A DNA stretch of 64,000 nucleotides from Spiroplasma endosymbiont of Diplazon laetatorius (lineage in GTDB: Bacteria > Bacillota_I > Bacilli_A > Mycoplasmatales > Mycoplasmataceae). The position numbers and the translations under genes are program-made. The notes beneath the pieces were generated by a model, which was not told the origin of the DNA, made no database searches, and saw only the letters and a list, made by a program, of their open reading frames with translations. Location: NCBI RefSeq assembly GCF_964019625.1, contig NZ_OZ026458.1, forward strand, positions 915,439 to 979,438, in the 5' to 3' direction. This document shows positions 9,318-20,223 of the stretch, piece by piece (positions within the stretch are counted from its first letter, which is position 1; each line of letters starts with the position of its first letter).

Positions 9318-9509
9318 CATTTCTTGTTTTTTGTAGCTACTTTTTAATATTTTAGCTTCACTTATAATGTTTTTTAATTCGTTTTTTTTGATTTTAATTT
9401 CTAATTTAGCTTGTTTAACTGTTTCTTTACATTTTTCGATTTCAGTTTCTTTGTTATCTCTTTCAACTTTAAATGCAGCTAATTTTTCTTTTAGAGCTTC
9501 TTTTGTCAT
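9315..9509 (-). CDS. Small coiled-coil protein, 64 aa
   Basis: The ORF starts MTKEALKEKLAAFK at 9509 after a GGAGAAA site and is almost entirely Lys/Glu/Leu/Ile heptad sequence, so it should form one long coiled coil. It has no Trp, Cys or membrane segment. It is the last gene after the nuclease and scaffold-like genes on this strand and could be an oligomerising accessory protein. Function unknown. Confidence 0.65.
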   Translation of the reverse strand: MTKEALKEKLAAFKVERDNKETEIEKCKETVKQAKLEIKIKKNELKNIISEAKILKSSYKKQEM

Positions 9510-9570
9510 GATTGTTTCTCCTTGTAGATAAGATTTCCACTTATAAATATAAGTTTAATTCAAAATTTTA

Positions 9571-10263
9571 TTATTGTCAAATCGGTTTTATTTCTTTTAT
9601 TTTTGAAATTATTCTTGATTGTTCTTGTTTTGAAAGTTTTTCATGTTTCATTAAAACCCTTTCTTCTCTTGGATTTAAAATAAAACAATCAGTTACATTT
9701 TTTTTAGATGCATTTTCAAACATTTTTTTATAAAGGAATAGTTGTGCATTGTACTTTTCAACATAGTTTGTTCTACTTGTTTTCACATCCATTATATAAA
9801 ATGTATCTTTAGATTTTAATATTATATCCACAGTTCCAATATAGTTGCAGTCATATCCCAAATATACAAAAGTTCTTTCTGAGTAAACGTGATCTATATC
9901 GTGTTTATATATAAAAGCGTTTAGCTCAGTTATTATTCTCTTTGCTATATTTAAATGGTTAGAGTTTTTACAATCTTTTACAACAAGATTCAACTTAAAT
10001 TCTTTTCTTTCTTTAATTGAATCAGATATTATTTGGTGAACACATTCGCCTTGCTTCATTGAGTTTACAATGATTTCTTTTTTAATGAATTTATTTTGTA
10101 AATAAGGAAAACATTCTTCTAATATAATACTCACAAATGGTAATTCTATTTTATTTCCATTTATGAAGCTATTTAAATCACTAGGTAATTCTTGCACACC
10201 CTCTTTTATTAAATAGTTAAATTTTTCATCTCTCTCAATTAAGTCTGTTATATCGTAAATCAT
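9571..10263 (-). CDS. Stand-alone RecB/Cas4-like PD-(D/E)XK nuclease
   Basis: The 230-aa product (ending in a TGA-coded Trp and Gln) has the ordered motifs of the RecB/Cas4 nuclease family: His76 in ECVHQII, Glu129, the GxxD motif with Asp146 (GTVDI), Asp159-Val-Lys161 (MDVKTS), and QxxxY at 174-178 (QLFLY). These residues bind metal and cut DNA. It has no helicase domain and no Cys cluster, unlike AddB or typical Cas4, and no cas gene is nearby. It follows the repeat-protein gene by 41 bp, with a terminator between. The family is clear, but the biological role is open: DNA repair, or processing of incoming or phage DNA. Confidence 0.75.
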
Positions 10264-10290
10264 AAGTTATCTCCTACATATAACCTTAAC

Positions 10291-10318
10291 AAAAAAAATA
10301 ATGGTTACCCATTATTTT
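10291..10318 (-). terminator. Terminator overlapping the end of the 884-aa gene
   Basis: On the minus strand AATAATGG-GTAA-CCATTATT is followed by a T run. The TAA stop codon of the gene lies in the loop. Confidence 0.8.
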
Positions 10319-12959
10319 TGTTATAGTTATGTCTTGTTGTTAAAGAATCTATTATTGTTCTTGGACTATTGCTTTCCAATTCATTAACAACTTTAGAAAT
10401 AGAATCTAATTGGTTAGTAATTTTTGTAAAGTCTTGAGATAATTGATCTCCACCTAATTTATTTCCTAAACTTTCGATTAAGTTTTCTAATTTAGCCATT
10501 CTTTCTTCAATAGAGTTTAGTTTTTCTAAATCTATTGCATTTATGTTCGCTTCGAATCTATTCAATAATTCTTCTTCTTTTTGAATAATTTCTTTTTTCT
10601 CTTGTTCTCTTTGATATGCATCATCATAACTTTCAAATGAATGATCTTCATCTTCGTTATCAAATGATTCAGGAACATTAGATTCAATTTTAACATTATT
10701 CATATTGAATGAGTCTTCTTCAATTTTTGGTGTTGAAGGAACTCCACCAAACATAGGAGAGTTGCTTCCTGATAAACCAAATTCTTCTTCATAATCAACT
10801 TCTGGTGCAAATGATACTGGGTTTTCAACGATTTCGTCAGCTCCCATTAAGTTTGCATCAAATGATGGTGGAGCAGAAACAGTTGTTCCTGGTGCAGCAT
10901 TAGCAATAGCCGCTTGTTTTTCTTGTGCTTTTTTCATGTCTTTCATCATTACTTGACCAGCTAAATCTGGTTGATCAAAGTTGAAATCAGCATATATAGA
11001 GTCTTTATCAGCATCTGGTCTTTCAGATTCTGCTAATTGATTTAAATCCATGTTAACAGCTCTTGCCATTTTTGCTTTTAAGAACTCTTCTTCTAAACCA
11101 CCTGGTTCAGGTTTTTTAGTTCCATGAACAACAGTTTGAGGTGCGATGAATTCATTTCTTCTTGCTTCTCTTTCTTCATCCAATTCTTCTTGATTAAAGT
11201 CCAATACCATATTTGTATGGAAAACAGGAAGAGTTGAAACAGTTGTTCCTGGAGCACCTTTTGCAATAGCTTCTTTCTTAGCTTGTGCTTTTTTCATATC
11301 CTTCATCATTACTTGACCAGCTAAATCTGGTTGATCAAAGTTTAAATCAGCATATATAGTTTCTCTATCTGCATCTGCAGGTAAATTAACTTCTGGTAAT
11401 TGTTCAATTGTCATGTTAACAGCTCTTGCCATTTTTGCTTTTAAGAACTCTTCTTCTAAACCACCTGGTTCAGGTTTTTTAGTTCCATGAACAACAGTTT
11501 GAGGTGCTACGAATGTACCTAAAACTTCTGGTTGTTTTTCTGGTTCTTGAACAAGTAAATTTTCAGTTGGAGGTACAAATGTGAATGTTGGTGGTGCAGA
11601 AACAGTTGTTCCTGGTGCGGCATTCGCAATAGCTTCTTTTTTAGCTTGTGCTTTTTTCATATCCTTCATCATTACTTGACCAGCTAAATCTGGTTGATCA
11701 AAGTTTAAATCAGCATATATAGTTTCTCTATCTGCATCTGCAGGTAAATTAACTTCTGGTAATTGTTCAATTGTCATGTTAACAGCTCTTGCCATTTTTG
11801 CTTTTAAGAACTCTTCTTCAAGACCTTTATTTTTTGGTTTTGTTCCGTGAACAATTGTTTGAGGTGCTACGAATGTTTGAGGTACTCCTGGTTTATTTCC
11901 CCCTGAGTATCTATCGTGTAAACTTTCAATATCTTCATCTACAGAAGTAGATTCTTCTCCACCAAAAGCAGTTGTTGCTTCTGTTATTGAATTTGATTTG
12001 AAGTTTGTATCCATAGAATTTCCACCCTCTTGATTTTCTATAGTCATATAAGAAACATAATAACTTTCTGGTATTTTTAATTTCTTAGCTAATGAATTTA
12101 CTTTCATAACATTGAAATTAAATTTACTTATAATTTTTGCTATTTCTTTCTCTCCAAGAGTAGGAATTTTTGCTTCAATTTCTTTTCTTTGAAGATTTAA
12201 TTTCGCTTTATAAGTTTTTCATTTTAGATAATACTTCTTAGTCTTACCTTCTTTGTAGATATTTTCTAACTGTTCTTCAGTTAAATTTGGCAACGCAGAA
12301 TTATCATTTACTTTTGTTTGATCATTTTCTTTTTGAAAATCCTCTTGTTGGTTTTTCAAATCTACGTTGCCAGTTAACTTTCCCTCTTTAGATACCTCTT
12401 TTTCAAATTTTCTTTCTTCTTTATAAATTGAAATTAAGTTTCTTTCTTCTGCATAGTTATTTAAAGCTTCTGAATCGAATAATACAGCTTCTAATAATAC
12501 AAATGCAACTAATATTAATGATGAAACAATCACTAATATCATTTGGAATGTTAATAGTAACATTATTGCTGTTATAACCATTGTCACTTTAACAAATGGT
12601 TTTGATAATTTTTGGTGTTTTCTTAATCTTACTAATTCTAAGATTGAGATAACAATTAAAGTAATGGCTACAGCAAATATAACGATTGTTCAAATCATTA
12701 TTGCAAGGCTGTTTCCTGAACCTAGAGCTACTTTGTTATTTAAGTTTGTTGGTCCATAAATTGGTGAAACCCCCTTAAATACAACTGATATTTTGTCTCA
12801 TATTTGACCTAGTGGTGATTGTAGGGCTTGCCCTATAGCTGCTTGATTTTTTGACGAAGCAACAACAATCATAAATACAGATGCAGATCCAAACATTAAT
12901 AATCCAGCAGCTGCTGTTAATGTTAATGATCATGCACATATAATTAATATTGCGAACAT
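10305..12959 (-). CDS. Membrane-anchored repeat protein, 884 aa
   Basis: The true gene starts at 12959 (AGGAGG upstream) and reads through TGA codons to TAA at 10305. Residues 1-35, about 83-107 and about 125-160 are hydrophobic, giving three or four membrane helices. A charged region follows, then three near-identical 95-residue repeats at 363-457, 483-577 and 604-697, each with HGTK, LEEEFLKAKMARAVNM, ADLNFDQPDLAGQVMMKDM and APGTTVS segments. The C-terminus is acidic and then a coiled coil (about 780-870). I recognise no family. It lies 17 bp after the 701-aa P/Q-rich gene, so the two are probably co-expressed. A role as a membrane-linked scaffold is inference from architecture. Confidence 0.75.
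10869..11150 (-). repeat. Direct repeat 3 inside the 884-aa gene
   Basis: This DNA codes the third 95-residue repeat. It is the most diverged copy (MDLNQLAESERPDADKDSI replaces the central part), while its ends are nearly identical to the other two. Confidence 0.85.
11229..11513 (-). repeat. Direct repeat 2 inside the 884-aa gene
   Basis: This copy codes the second 95-residue repeat and is nearly identical to copy 1 at the nucleotide level over most of its length. Such pairs could recombine and change the repeat number. Confidence 0.85.
11589..11873 (-). repeat. Direct repeat 1 inside the 884-aa gene
   Basis: This is the first coded copy (residues 363-457). It differs from copy 2 mainly near its N-terminus, with HGTKPKNKG instead of HGTKKPEPGG. 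Confidence 0.85.
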
Positions 12960-12976
12960 ATTTTTTTCCTCCTATT

Positions 12977-15082
12977 TTAAAGTTTTTCTCAGTTTCCTGG
13001 AACTGATATTAACTTTTTATCTTTGTCTTTATTTTTTTCATTAGCAAATGATTCTTCAATACTTATTGGTTTTCTACCTGCTAAATTTGAATTCATATCC
13101 TTTAATTTCCCTTCGATTTCATTCCTGGGTCTTGGATCTGCAAGTCTTTCATTTCTTGCAGATAGCGGACTTTGGAAATTCATTCCTTCGAATGGATTAG
13201 CATAAGGATTTAATACAACTTCTTTTTTGGAAATTATTGATGGGTCAAATCCTGACTCACCTTTTCTTTCTAATCTATCTTGTTCTTCACGTTTCTCTTG
13301 TTCTAAAATTTCTAATTTCTTAGCTTCTAAAACTTGATCTACATGAATCCTTAGATTTGAATCTATTCCTGGATCATAATCCTCTTCTTCGTGATGGTCT
13401 TTTGCAAAACCAGGAAGTTGAGAAGAACTGTACGTATCTGTAAAGTTACTATTTGAAATTCCTGGAATGTTTCCAGTGAAGTTACTGTCTTCTTTATCAT
13501 AAGTTAACATAACTTCATTTTCTTCTGGTCTTTCAAATATATCTATTGATACATCTTTCAACTCTTGTGTAAAGAAATCGTCAAGACTATTTTCCTTTTT
13601 GTTCTCAACAACAGGTTGCTGTCAAGAATTTTCTTGGAAATTTGCAGGCTCTTGGTAAGAATTTATTTGTGGAGCTTGCTGATATATTGGTTCTTGTTGA
13701 TAACTCATTTGTGGTTGTTCATAAATCATTTGTGGTTGTGGTTGTTCAACAAATTGTTGAACATTTGCAACCACTTCTTGTTGATTCAATTGGGGTTTTG
13801 ATTTAACTTCAGGTTCTTTTAAAACTATTGTGTCAGAAACTAAATAATCATAATTCTCAAGTATTTCTTCTATCTCATGAACATCTATATTTTCTTGTAC
13901 AACTAATGTTTTGCAAGAAACATTAGGTATTTGAATTAATAAGTTTGAGATAAATTCATTTACAAACAACAATTGATTTGATTCTAAACTTTGAGTTCCA
14001 CTTATAACTAGATTTAATTGCTCATTGAAGTTGTATGATTCAAACAATGAAACAAACTCTCCTACAAACATCCCTACAGGGTCAGCTGTAAGATTTAATT
14101 CTTCTAGTATGTAATCAACTTCGGAACCCGTTTTACCTCAATCAGTTGCTGCAAGGAATAAAGAAGTTCTTTCTCATAAAACCCTTTTATCATCTAAGCT
14201 TATAATTTCTGGTAAATTGTTTATAAATCTTTTTAACATGAATAGACAAGGAGAAGAATATAACATAACTTTTTCTAAATCTATTTCAATTAAATTTGCT
14301 AATTGCTTTTTATCAATTGATTCTGATTTATCTACTATAAGTACATTTTTACCTTCAATTTCACCATTGTGTAATAAATCAATGTATTGATCTGGTGTTA
14401 TTATTTTTTCATTATATAGTTGTACTTCTTCTGTTTCAAAGAAATCATCTATTTGTTCATCGAATGATTTTTGAATTAACAACTCTTCTTCGTTAACAAT
14501 TGCTTGATTGTTGTTGAATTGCATTTGTGGTTGATTAATTGGTGAATCAAACATTGGTGCTTGTTGCGGCTCAAAATTCATATTGTTTTGAGGTGCCATG
14601 TTTTCATTAAATGAAGGCATTTGTGGTTGAGGAGAACTAAATTGCATTTGTGGTTGATTCATTGGTGAATCAAACATTGGTGCTTGTTGCGGTTCAAAAG
14701 CCATAGAAGGTTGTGAATTATTCATTGGTGATCCAAATACTGGAGCAGAACTTATCGAACTACCAACGTCGTTTCCACCAAATTGTTTTTCAAAATCTTC
14801 CATTGTTCTATTAGAAGCTTGAGCCATTGGTTGTGAATTTAGTTCTGGTTCTGGTAGACTGTCAAAGTCACTATCCATTGCCATACCAAACGGAGGTACT
14901 TTACCTTGTTCTTTTTCACCAATAAGAGTTTTAATAAATGATGGAACAACAGCTTTATCATCTGCAAACCCCATTTGGGCTCCTAGTCTAGCGTATTTTT
15001 CTCTCTCTTTTTCAACTTCTTGGCGTTTTTTATCTTCTTCCTCGCGTTTTTTTCTCATCCTCTCGAATGGATTTACGTACAT
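12977..15082 (-). CDS. P/Q-rich coiled-coil protein with a central alpha/beta region, 701 aa
   Basis: ATG at 15082 is preceded by AGGGGGTG. TGA is read as Trp at several positions. A basic/acidic coiled coil occupies residues 5-35, and a Pro/Gln/Met-rich region with two copies of EPQQAPMFDSP lies at about 90-200. Residues about 235-440 alternate beta-like strands (NVLIVDKSES, NLVISGTQS, KTLVVQENID) with helices, like a nucleotide-binding or receiver fold without a visible P-loop. A second P/Q-rich tract (about 440-490) and an acidic, charged C-terminus follow. P/Q-rich plus acidic segments recall cytadherence and cytoskeletal accessory proteins of mycoplasmas, but I see no direct homology. 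Confidence 0.75.
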
Positions 15083-15109
15083 ACTGGAACACCCCCTAAA
15101 CTTAATGTA

Positions 15110-15118
15110 ATTATACCA
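15110..15118 (-). promoter_or_regulatory. Extended -10 promoter of the 701-aa/884-aa operon
   Basis: On the minus strand TGG-TATAAT gives a perfect -10 hexamer with a TGn extension, 28 bases upstream of the start codon. No consensus -35 is seen, as expected for an extended -10 promoter. Confidence 0.65.
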
Positions 15119-15363
15119 CATTTTTTCAAATTTTTACCCCTATTTGATTGCAATGGTAGATATAGTTTGATATGATATATACTTTTTTTTAGTAGCAAAT
15201 TTAATAAATTAAAAAGAAGAAGCTGTTAAATTGGCTTATAAATCACCTTTAAAAACCCCGTCTTTTCCTTTATTAACTTTTACAAACATATTATAACATA
15301 AAAAAACATAATATATTACACTAGTGTAATTCTAAAATCAAACTTTTTTAAATTTTAATGTAT
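15119..15363. other. Intergenic region with palindrome and possible micro-ORF
   Basis: This stretch lies between the promoter at 15110 and the terminator at 15364. It holds a minus-strand TATAAT (about 15290-15296) overlapping the start of a possible 17-aa ORF (15289 down to 15236, MFVKVNKGKDGVFKGDL), which may be a decayed gene start, and a 16-bp palindrome at 15315-15330. I see no full-length gene or structured RNA. Confidence 0.4.
15315..15330. promoter_or_regulatory. Perfect 16-bp palindrome, possible operator
   Basis: ATTACACTAGTGTAAT is perfectly self-complementary, has the size of a dimeric repressor site and lies just upstream (minus-strand sense) of a TATAAT. No T run follows, so it is not a terminator. 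Confidence 0.4.
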
Positions 15364-15392
15364 CAAAAAAACCCTTAAAATAAGGGTTTTAA
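15364..15392 (-). terminator. Terminator of the 441-aa membrane protein gene
   Basis: On the minus strand AAAACCCTTA and TAAGGGTTTT pair around a three-base loop, followed by seven T. Confidence 0.85.
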
Positions 15393-15402
15393 AACAAATT
15401 TA

Positions 15403-16728
15403 TTATTTTTCATTAAGTTTTTTGAATTTCACACCCAATATTATATAAATTGTTGCCAAGAAACTTAGACTTATAACAGTTTGAGAAATATACTTGAATC
15501 CACTCATTCATGGTTCTGGTATGCCGTTATTAATATCTCAATGACCGTAAGTACTTTTTAAATACTCAAATTCAAAGGCTTCACTACTTATTTTTATTTC
15601 TCCACTATTTCATAAATGAGTTATTTTTTGTGCCTCATGTGCTGAGTAAGCAATTATTATTAACACAAAAAGTATTTCTATCAATAATATCAAGAATTCC
15701 ACTGCAAATGTACTTTTTGAACTTTTTCAATTTTGAATATATGCAACTGTAGAAATTAATATGTTTGATATTAAAAAACCAGAAACTATTATTGGTAAAA
15801 ATTTAATTACAAAGTATGAGCCATTATTTGCGCTAGAAGTTGCTAATTCAGAAACTTCTGGAATACTTTTGTATAGATCTTTAATTATAAAAGTTCAACT
15901 CAACATAACATTCATTTGGGTATTAAATATAGACATATTGATTATATAAACCAATGGAGTTATAAAAACTATTGTTGTTCCTATAATTAATCAAAATAAA
16001 ATGTTTTTTCTACTATTAAGAGAAAACTTATTAATAAATTCCTTAACCTTAGAACCACTAATACTTCTAGAAGGAGATTCAACTATTGTTTTATTTTCTT
16101 TTGATTTCTTCAACATAATATTGAATGTCAAAATTACTAAAATTATTTTGAAAATTGCCAACCATCAAGTTAGAGTGTCAGTCGATCATTTATATTTAAA
16201 ACTTCTTCCTTCTTCAGGTGAATACATTTTTGTGAATTCATCAATCATTTTTTGAATTTCTTCATTTCCTTCAAAAAGCTTTTTATCTTTAATTCCTTGT
16301 TGAGATAAAAACTCAAATAAATTATAAAACTTTGAATATGAGTATTCTGATATCGAAACAAAAACTATACTCAATACAGCAAGAGCTGCTATTGAAATAA
16401 TATATACATTCTTATAAACTTTATTAATTTTTAAACTTACAAATAAATTTAAAAAGGCAATCATAAGTATTCCAATAACAAATAAAGAAATAGATCCTCA
16501 GGCAAAAAATATTATTTCAAACTTAGAAGCCACAACATTTTTACCAAAGTATTCTTTAACAACAGATATATTGTTGAAGTAATATTCTAACGATGTATTT
16601 ATATTAATTATTACCAAATAAGTAACTACCGGAACAATTAATATCGCAAAAAGAATTAACATCTTAAATGTTAATAATTTTTTATTTTTATATTCATCGA
16701 TTAAAAAATCTTCTTTTAACTTATCCAT
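15403..16728 (-). CDS. Multi-pass membrane protein, 441 aa
   Basis: The start at 16728 overlaps the prmC stop by eight bases (ATGGATAA), so translation is coupled. Several TGA codons encode Trp. I see about six hydrophobic helices: near residues 22-42, 77-110 and 115-135, one after the central soluble loop (EGNEEIQKMIDEF), and further ones towards the C-terminus, which ends VKFKKLNEK. Many ABC-type or permease-like proteins look like this, but I find no diagnostic motif. The gene ends in a strong terminator. Function unknown. Confidence 0.7.
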
Positions 16729-17557
16729 GATTCTCCTTAGATTTGATTACGAATAATCTTCAATTATTTGAATAATCTTTTTTAAAATCTATATTATATT
16801 TTACTATCATTGTAGAAAAAATCTTTTCTAATTCTTCTTTTTGTTCAAAACCAAATTCGCACACTATTACAAGATTTTTATTTAAAGAAAATAAATAATC
16901 TAACTTTTTAAACAACTCTTTATAAAAATATATTCCTTGTTCGTCTGCATATAGTGCAAGATGAGGTTCATATTTATTTACAAACTCACCAACATTAGAG
17001 TCTCCCCTTATTATGTATGGAGGGTTTATTGTTATAAAGTCTGGAACTATATTTGAATCTTCAATGACATTTAAAAAATCAGAGCAATATATCTGCGCAT
17101 CTTGATTGTGTTTTTTTAAATTAGTTTTAGCAACTTCTAAAGCCTTTTTTGAAATATCACTCATATACAAATTAACTTTAGGTTTTAAATTTTTTATAGT
17201 TATACCAATGCAACCACTTCCACAACAAATATCGAATAAGTTTTTATTCTCTAAATCATATTTCAATATTTCTTCAACTATAAGTTCTGTTTCTGGTCTT
17301 GGTATCAATACATTCTCATTTACAAAAAAATCATAATTATAAAAATATTTATTATTTAACAAATAAGCTAATGGCTTTTTGGTTTCTTTAAACTCACTTG
17401 CTATTTTTAAAAATAAATCTGATTCCTTCTTTGATAATTCTTGATCAATTACAAAGTTAAAATCAGATTCTTTTTTTATACTAATAATTATTTCTTTAAA
17501 CTCATTTAATGTAAATAAACCAGGAACATATTGTTCTTTTAATTTATTTACGAACAT
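16721..17557 (-). CDS. prmC: Release factor glutamine methyltransferase
   Basis: PrmC methylates the Gln of the GGQ motif in peptide-chain release factors. The 278-aa product shows the SAM loop FDICCGSGCIGI and the substrate-binding NPPY motif in the segment ITINPPYI, preceded by the helical N-terminal domain (PRPETELIVEE). The C-terminus is extended past a TGA-coded Trp to TAA at 16721. It starts three bases after prfA, its substrate gene, which is the common bacterial arrangement. Confidence 0.93.
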
Positions 17558-17560
17558 TTA

Positions 17561-18646
17561 CTAACCCTCTATGTGTTGAGTGATTAAGTTTTTTTGTTCA
17601 TCATTAATAAGTTCTATGATTATTTCATCTAAGTTACCTTCCATCACTTGATCTAATTTATTTAATGTTAAATTGACTCTGTGATCTGTAACTCTGTTTT
17701 GTGCATAATTGTAAGTTCTAATTTTTTCACTTCTAGCACCAGTACCCACAGCATTTTTTCTTAAACTTGCTGCTTCACTTTGTTGTTTTTCAAGTTCAGC
17801 TTCATATATTCTAGCTCTTAATAAAGTCATTGCCTTATCTTTGTTATCGTGTTGGCTTCGACCATCTTGAGATGCCGCAACAATTCCAGTAGGTATATGA
17901 GTTATTCTTACTGCTGAATCTGTTGTGTTAATGTGTTGTCCACCAGCTCCAGAAGCTCTATATGTATCAATTCTTAAGTCAGCTGTTTTTATATCAACTT
18001 CAACATCACTAACTTCTGGAAGAACAGCTACAGTTGCTGTAGATGTTTGAATTCTTCCTTTAGATTCGGTTTTTGGAACTCTTTGAACCCTGTGACTACC
18101 TGATTCAAATTTCATTTTTGAATAAACTTTATCACCTTTTAGCATGAAAGAAATTTGACTGAAACCACCCGCAGATGATTCATTCATATCCATAACTTCA
18201 ATCTTTCAATTATTTTTTTCTGCATATTTTGTATACAATCTGAAAAGATCTCCTGCAAATATATTTGCTTCATCTCCTCCTGCTGCCCCTCTAATTTCAA
18301 AGATAACGTTTTTATCATCGTTAGGATCTTTAGGAAGTAATAAAAGTTCAAGTTGCTCTTCTATTAAGACAATTGCTTCTTGAGCTTCTTCTAATTGAAG
18401 TTTAGCAAGACCTCTCATTTCTTCATCTTTTTCTGTATCTAAAATTTGTTTTGCCTCTTCAATATCTTGATCAACTTTTTTAAATTCTTGATACTTAGTA
18501 ACAACTTCTTCTAAGTTAGATCTTTCTTTATTAAGTTCTGTAAGAAGCTTAATGTCTCTCAATGTATCTTCATTTTGTAATTGTTCATCAATAGAGTTAA
18601 CTCTATTTTCCATTACATTTAAAGCTTCTAAAGTTTTTTTATTCAT
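17561..18646 (-). CDS. prfA: Peptide chain release factor 1
   Basis: RF1 ends translation at UAA and UAG. The 361-aa product has the GGQ peptidyl-hydrolase motif ([14 protein letters not shown]) and a PxT codon-recognition tripeptide as PKT in QRVPKTES, plus the N-terminal coiled coil and the [10 protein letters not shown] segment. One TGA codes Trp near residue 148. Organisms that read UGA as Trp need only RF1, and no prfB is present here. It is followed directly by prmC. Confidence 0.95.
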
Positions 18647-18655
18647 AACGTTCTC

Positions 18656-19258
18656 CTATTCTGGCTTAATGTAACAATGTCTACATCTTGCCTCATATTT
18701 TTTATTTGCAGAAATAACAATAATTGGTTCATCTGCTTTTGCGGGTTTACCATCTATTATTCTTTGTGTTCTATTTGCATTACCACCACATGAGTGACAA
18801 ATTGATGTTAATTTATCAACATATTCAGCTTCTACTAAAAGTCTATCAACATTTTGAAATGGATTATTTTTAAAATCTTTATCCAATCCATTAACTATAA
18901 CTATAACTCCAGAACAAGCGATTTGAGAAATGATATCTACAACATTTGTATCTAAAAATTGAACTTCATCAATTCCGATAATATCAATCTTTTCTTTTTC
19001 GTTTTCTTTTGTAAAAATTTCAAATAATTCTTTACTGTCTTTTACAGGTATTGATTCAATACTCATTCCTGAGTGAGAAAAAATATCTTTTTTAGAATAT
19101 CTATCATCTATAAGTGGTTTGAAAACCAAAACATTTTGTTGACCATACTTATATCTTTTTAATCTTCTTATAAATTCTTCTGTCTTACCTGCAAACATAC
19201 ATCCTGTTATTAACTCTATTCATCCTCTTTTACTTTTTGGATTTATTCTATAGCTCAT
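18656..19258 (-). CDS. tdk: Thymidine kinase
   Basis: This salvage enzyme phosphorylates thymidine with ATP. The 200-aa product starts MSYRINPKSKRGW, with the phosphate loop GCMFAGKTEEF, a DEVQF Walker-B-like segment and two Cys pairs for zinc (CHSCGG and CRHC). The start at 19258 was preferred over the internal Met because it restores the P-loop strand and has a GGGGA site. It lies between the nrnA-like gene (12 bp) and prfA (9 bp). Confidence 0.93.
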
Positions 19259-19270
19259 ATTTTTTCCCCT

Positions 19271-20212
19271 TTAGTTTATTAAACCTTCTAAATCGATAAT
19301 AAGTTTTTCTAAATCATTTCAACTATCCAACTTAGCTCCAGATGCAAGTTTGTGACCTCCACCGTTATAGTTAGTTGCAATTGAATTAATATTATAGTTT
19401 CTACTTCTAATTGACACTTTTACTTTTTCGCTTTGAGGTGTTTGATAAGCAAGTGCTCATATTTTTATTTCTTCTATTCCAGAAAGAACTGTTAATGCAC
19501 TTTTAACTTCTTCTTCACCTAGGTTTAAATTTTCAAAAAAATCACTTGTTACTTTTATAAAAGCAACTTGATTATCTTTTGTAAATTCTGCCATCGAAAA
19601 AGCTTTGTTATGTCATTTTGCCAAGTCAAATTTTTTTAAAAACAAGTCTGAGTAGACCTCTGTTATTATAACACCAGCTTCTACAAGAATTTTTGCTGCC
19701 ATGAAAGTTTTACCATTTGTTTTTTCAAAAAGAAATCTTCCAGAATCTGTTATTAAACCGTAATAAAGATAAGTTGCAGCTTTTTTAGATATTTTTAATT
19801 TTTGAGAATCAGCTCATAAAGTAACAACTTGAGTACAAGCTATAGCAGAGTCGTCTACTATTTTATTTTCAGAAAAATTATCAACTTCTATATGGTGATC
19901 AATCTTAAATACTTCTTTAACTTTATCTTTAAAACTAAAATCAACTCTTTCAAAATTGGCCACATCAACAGTTATAAGCAACGAAGAAGAAACTTTTTCT
20001 TCTGTTAGTTGGCTTTCATCTTCTTCTCTTATTCCTAAGTTTAATTTTTCACCAACAACATAAACTTTTTTGTTTTTAAAATTATCCAAAATAATTTCTC
20101 TTAAACCATATGCACTGCCTTGTGTATCTCAATCTGGAGAAACGTGTTTTGATATGATTATGTTTTCATAATTTTTAATTTTTTCAATTAACATTGTGTC
20201 AAAATTATTCAT
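19271..20212 (-). CDS. nrnA: DHH/DHHA1 phosphoesterase (NrnA-like oligoribonuclease/pAp phosphatase)
   Basis: The 313-aa product has the DHH-family motifs: HVSPDWDTQGSA near residue 23, an internal VDVAN metal ligand, KIDHH, and the DHHA1 glycine-rich GGGHKLASGA close to the C-terminus. Relatives degrade short oligonucleotides (nanoRNA) and in some species dephosphorylate pAp or cyclic dinucleotide products. Several TGA codons encode Trp. The start at 20212 follows AAGGAG. It lies between the 616-aa gene and tdk. Which substrate it prefers cannot be read from the sequence. Confidence 0.85.
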
Positions 20213-20223
20213 TTTGCTTCTCC

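Noticed and set aside
10869..11873. Direct repeats as a possible CRISPR array
   Set aside because: The repeats are about 285 bp, in frame and coding, with spacers of different nature. No cas genes are present; the Cas4-like nuclease alone is not enough.
12219..12587. A separate small membrane protein gene before the repeat protein
   Set aside because: It is in frame with the repeat region through a TGA (Trp), so it is part of the 884-aa protein.
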